Assembly (NCBI RefSeq): GCF_001613265.1
Contig: NZ_BDCA01000033.1
Location: 1 to 64,000 of the forward strand
Origin: Nocardia vermiculata NBRC 100427
Lineage (GTDB): Bacteria; Actinomycetota; Actinomycetes; Mycobacteriales; Mycobacteriaceae
Direction: 5' to 3'
Length of the DNA: 64,000 nucleotides
How positions within the stretch are numbered: the first letter of the stretch is position 1; the number at the start of each line of letters is the position of its first letter. The notes beneath the pieces were generated by a model that was not told the origin of the DNA, searched no databases, and was given only the letters and a program-made list of their open reading frames with translations. The position numbers and the translations under genes were made by a program. Shown piece by piece: positions 62,978 to 64,000 of the stretch.

Positions 62978-63577
62978 GTGTCAACAGAACCACGCAAGGC
63001 CCGCGCCGATGCCGCCCGCAACCGGGAGCGAATCCTGGAGGCGGCTCGGAGCTTGTTCGCCGAACGTGGATCTCAGGTGCAGCTTCCCGAGGTGGCGCGT
63101 ACGGCAGGCGTCGGCGTCGGCACCGTCTACCGCCACTTCCCCGCACTACGCGATCTCATCGAAGCTGCTGCCGAGCAACGTTTCCAGGAGATCGAGGCCT
63201 TCGCCCGCACCGAATGCCTCGAAAACGCCGAGCCCGGCCAGGGACTGGTTCGCTACCTCCACCATGTCGGCGAGGTGCTCACCGCGGACCGCGGACTGTC
63301 GGCAGCGATCGAGTACACCCGGCAATCGCCGGGCAGTGAGCCACGGGGTACCTCACGAGCCCAGCTCGAATCGGTCGTAGCAGAAATCATCGCGCGCGAC
63401 CGAGCCACAGGCACTCTTCGCCACGACTGCGGTACGGCCGACGTCCATCTCCTCGTCGGCGCCATCTCGGCGACTATCCGAACTCGGAGTGGTGACTGGC
63501 GGCGCCTGGTCGAGCTCGCCCTCGACGGTCTCCGGTCACGGGCTACTCCTGGACAGGGCGCGCGCATCCACCGATGA
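62978..63577 (+). CDS. TetR family transcriptional regulator
   Basis: 199 residues. NRERILEAARSLFAERGSQVQLPEVARTAGVGVGTVYRHFPALRDLIEA is a textbook TetR N-terminus. GTG at 62978 with AAAGGAA upstream. Divergent from the cupin gene across 77 bp. Confidence 0.92.
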   Translation: MSTEPRKARADAARNRERILEAARSLFAERGSQVQLPEVARTAGVGVGTVYRHFPALRDLIEAAAEQRFQEIEAFARTECLENAEPGQGLVRYLHHVGEVLTADRGLSAAIEYTRQSPGSEPRGTSRAQLESVVAEIIARDRATGTLRHDCGTADVHLLVGAISATIRTRSGDWRRLVELALDGLRSRATPGQGARIHR

Positions 63578-63624
63578 CTGTGTGCTGGTCACCATTTCGC
63601 AGTGGCACAGCGAGCGCCCGAGCC

Positions 63625-63641
63625 ATGACCTGAGAGGTCAT
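63625..63641. promoter_or_regulatory. perfect inverted repeat upstream of the DUF1772-like gene
   Basis: ATGACCT and AGGTCAT pair perfectly around GAG. It lies 75 bp before a small ORF (63716) and could be an operator for it and the following gene. Confidence 0.4.
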
Positions 63642-63715
63642 CGACAGTGACCACGGGCCGGGCGATGGTGGTCCCGGTGAGACCGTCACCTCTGTCCGAG
63701 CCAGGAGTTATCGCC

Positions 63716-63832
63716 ATGTTTTCGATCGAGATCGCCCACCCTGCAACGAGACCCGCGGTGCCGACGAGGTATATCGCGTTCCACGAGCCGGCCGGTCGGC
63801 GCTCGGACAGCACCGACGCGGTGCTGTCGTGA
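63716..63832 (+). CDS. possible small leader ORF upstream of the DUF1772-like gene
   Basis: 38 codons starting at an ATG with AGGAG 8 bases upstream; its TGA overlaps the GTG of the next gene (GTGA), an arrangement typical of translational coupling. The peptide itself has no recognised motif, so it may only serve to bring ribosomes to the next start. Confidence 0.35.
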   Translation: MFSIEIAHPATRPAVPTRYIAFHEPAGRRSDSTDAVLS

Positions 63833-64000
63833 AGGTCGGGTCCGTCCCGGACGTCGCCCGCCCGGTCGCACTGCTGTCCAGCGGCCTGCTCGCGGGTGCG
63901 TTCGGCTATGGCGCGGTCAACGTGGTGTATGCCTTTCACGCCGTCTCGCCGGAAGTCCGATTCACCTTCCACACCGCCCTGATGTCGGTCAACGGATTCG
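63829..64000 (+). CDS. DUF1772-like membrane protein, cut by the window end
   Basis: The first 57 codons include a membrane helix and LLAGAFGYGAVNVVYAFHAV followed by FTFHTALMSVNGF, which matches the start of DUF1772/anthrone-oxygenase-like membrane proteins. The GTG at 63829 is chosen because of the GTGA overlap with the small ORF before it. The rest lies outside the window. Confidence 0.65.
   Translation, partial: MKVGSVPDVARPVALLSSGLLAGAFGYGAVNVVYAFHAVSPEVRFTFHTALMSVNGF

Overview
The window is high-GC actinobacterial DNA. GTG starts, ATGA/GTGA operon overlaps, a mycofactocin-coupled SDR, an Acg-type nitroreductase, a deazaflavin (F420)-type reductase, an LLM flavin oxidoreductase, a conservon-type P450 and many TetR/MarR regulators beside acyl-CoA and flavin enzymes all point to the Mycobacteriales, most likely Nocardia or a close relative. 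This is inference from gene content. I see no rRNA, tRNA, CRISPR array, transposase or integrase. Much of the window reads as an accessory catabolic and redox region.

Layout. 0-6.3 kb (minus strand): amidohydrolase, TetR regulator, an unknown alpha/beta-barrel-like protein, thiolase, SDR and acyl-CoA synthetase, a CoA-dependent catabolic operon with two candidate operators. 6.4-10.1 kb: P1 peptidase, SnoaL-like protein and Old Yellow Enzyme, divergent from an SDR across tandem palindromes. 10.1-15 kb: a catalase-like (SrpA) protein with a cytochrome b561, a divergent two-component system, and an acyl-CoA dehydrogenase behind a MerR-style operator. 15-24.3 kb: Acg-like nitroreductase, PucR regulator, GNAT acetyltransferase, a 42-residue small ORF, ilvD, an MFS exporter, mug, an SPW membrane protein and an SDR. 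24.4-34.3 kb: MFS, NAD(P)-binding protein, DhaK-DhaL, S9 peptidase, epoxide-hydrolase-like enzyme, an amine oxidase whose domain order looks circularly permuted, and another MFS.

34.3-45.8 kb: HxlR/RidA pair, a truncated MFS relic, MarR, a secreted carboxylesterase, the mycofactocin-type SDR with an amidohydrolase and LLM enzyme under a divergent LysR, a P450 without the ExxR motif, a Baeyer-Villiger-type monooxygenase and a deazaflavin-dependent reductase. 45.8-51.7 kb: FetB-like permease, secreted histidine phosphatase, DUF1214 lipoprotein divergent from a TetR gene across a perfect operator, a spore-associated-protein-like secreted protein, and a well-formed TPP riboswitch that now leads only into gene debris. 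51.9-64 kb: TetR, a dioxygenase-MFS-DUF1214 operon, a broken LuxR relic, a GMC oxidoreductase, DoxX/MarR with three phased operator copies, a lipoprotein, an SDR behind paired operators, HMA and SnoaL-like small proteins, cupin/TetR, and a DUF1772-like gene cut by the window edge.

The general pattern is many short regulator-plus-oxidoreductase modules, with visible gene decay near 35.2-35.65, 50.6-50.9 and 56.8-57.2 kb. The observations most worth checking are the permuted amine oxidase (31.4-32.7 kb) and the orphan TPP riboswitch (about 50.58-50.65 kb).
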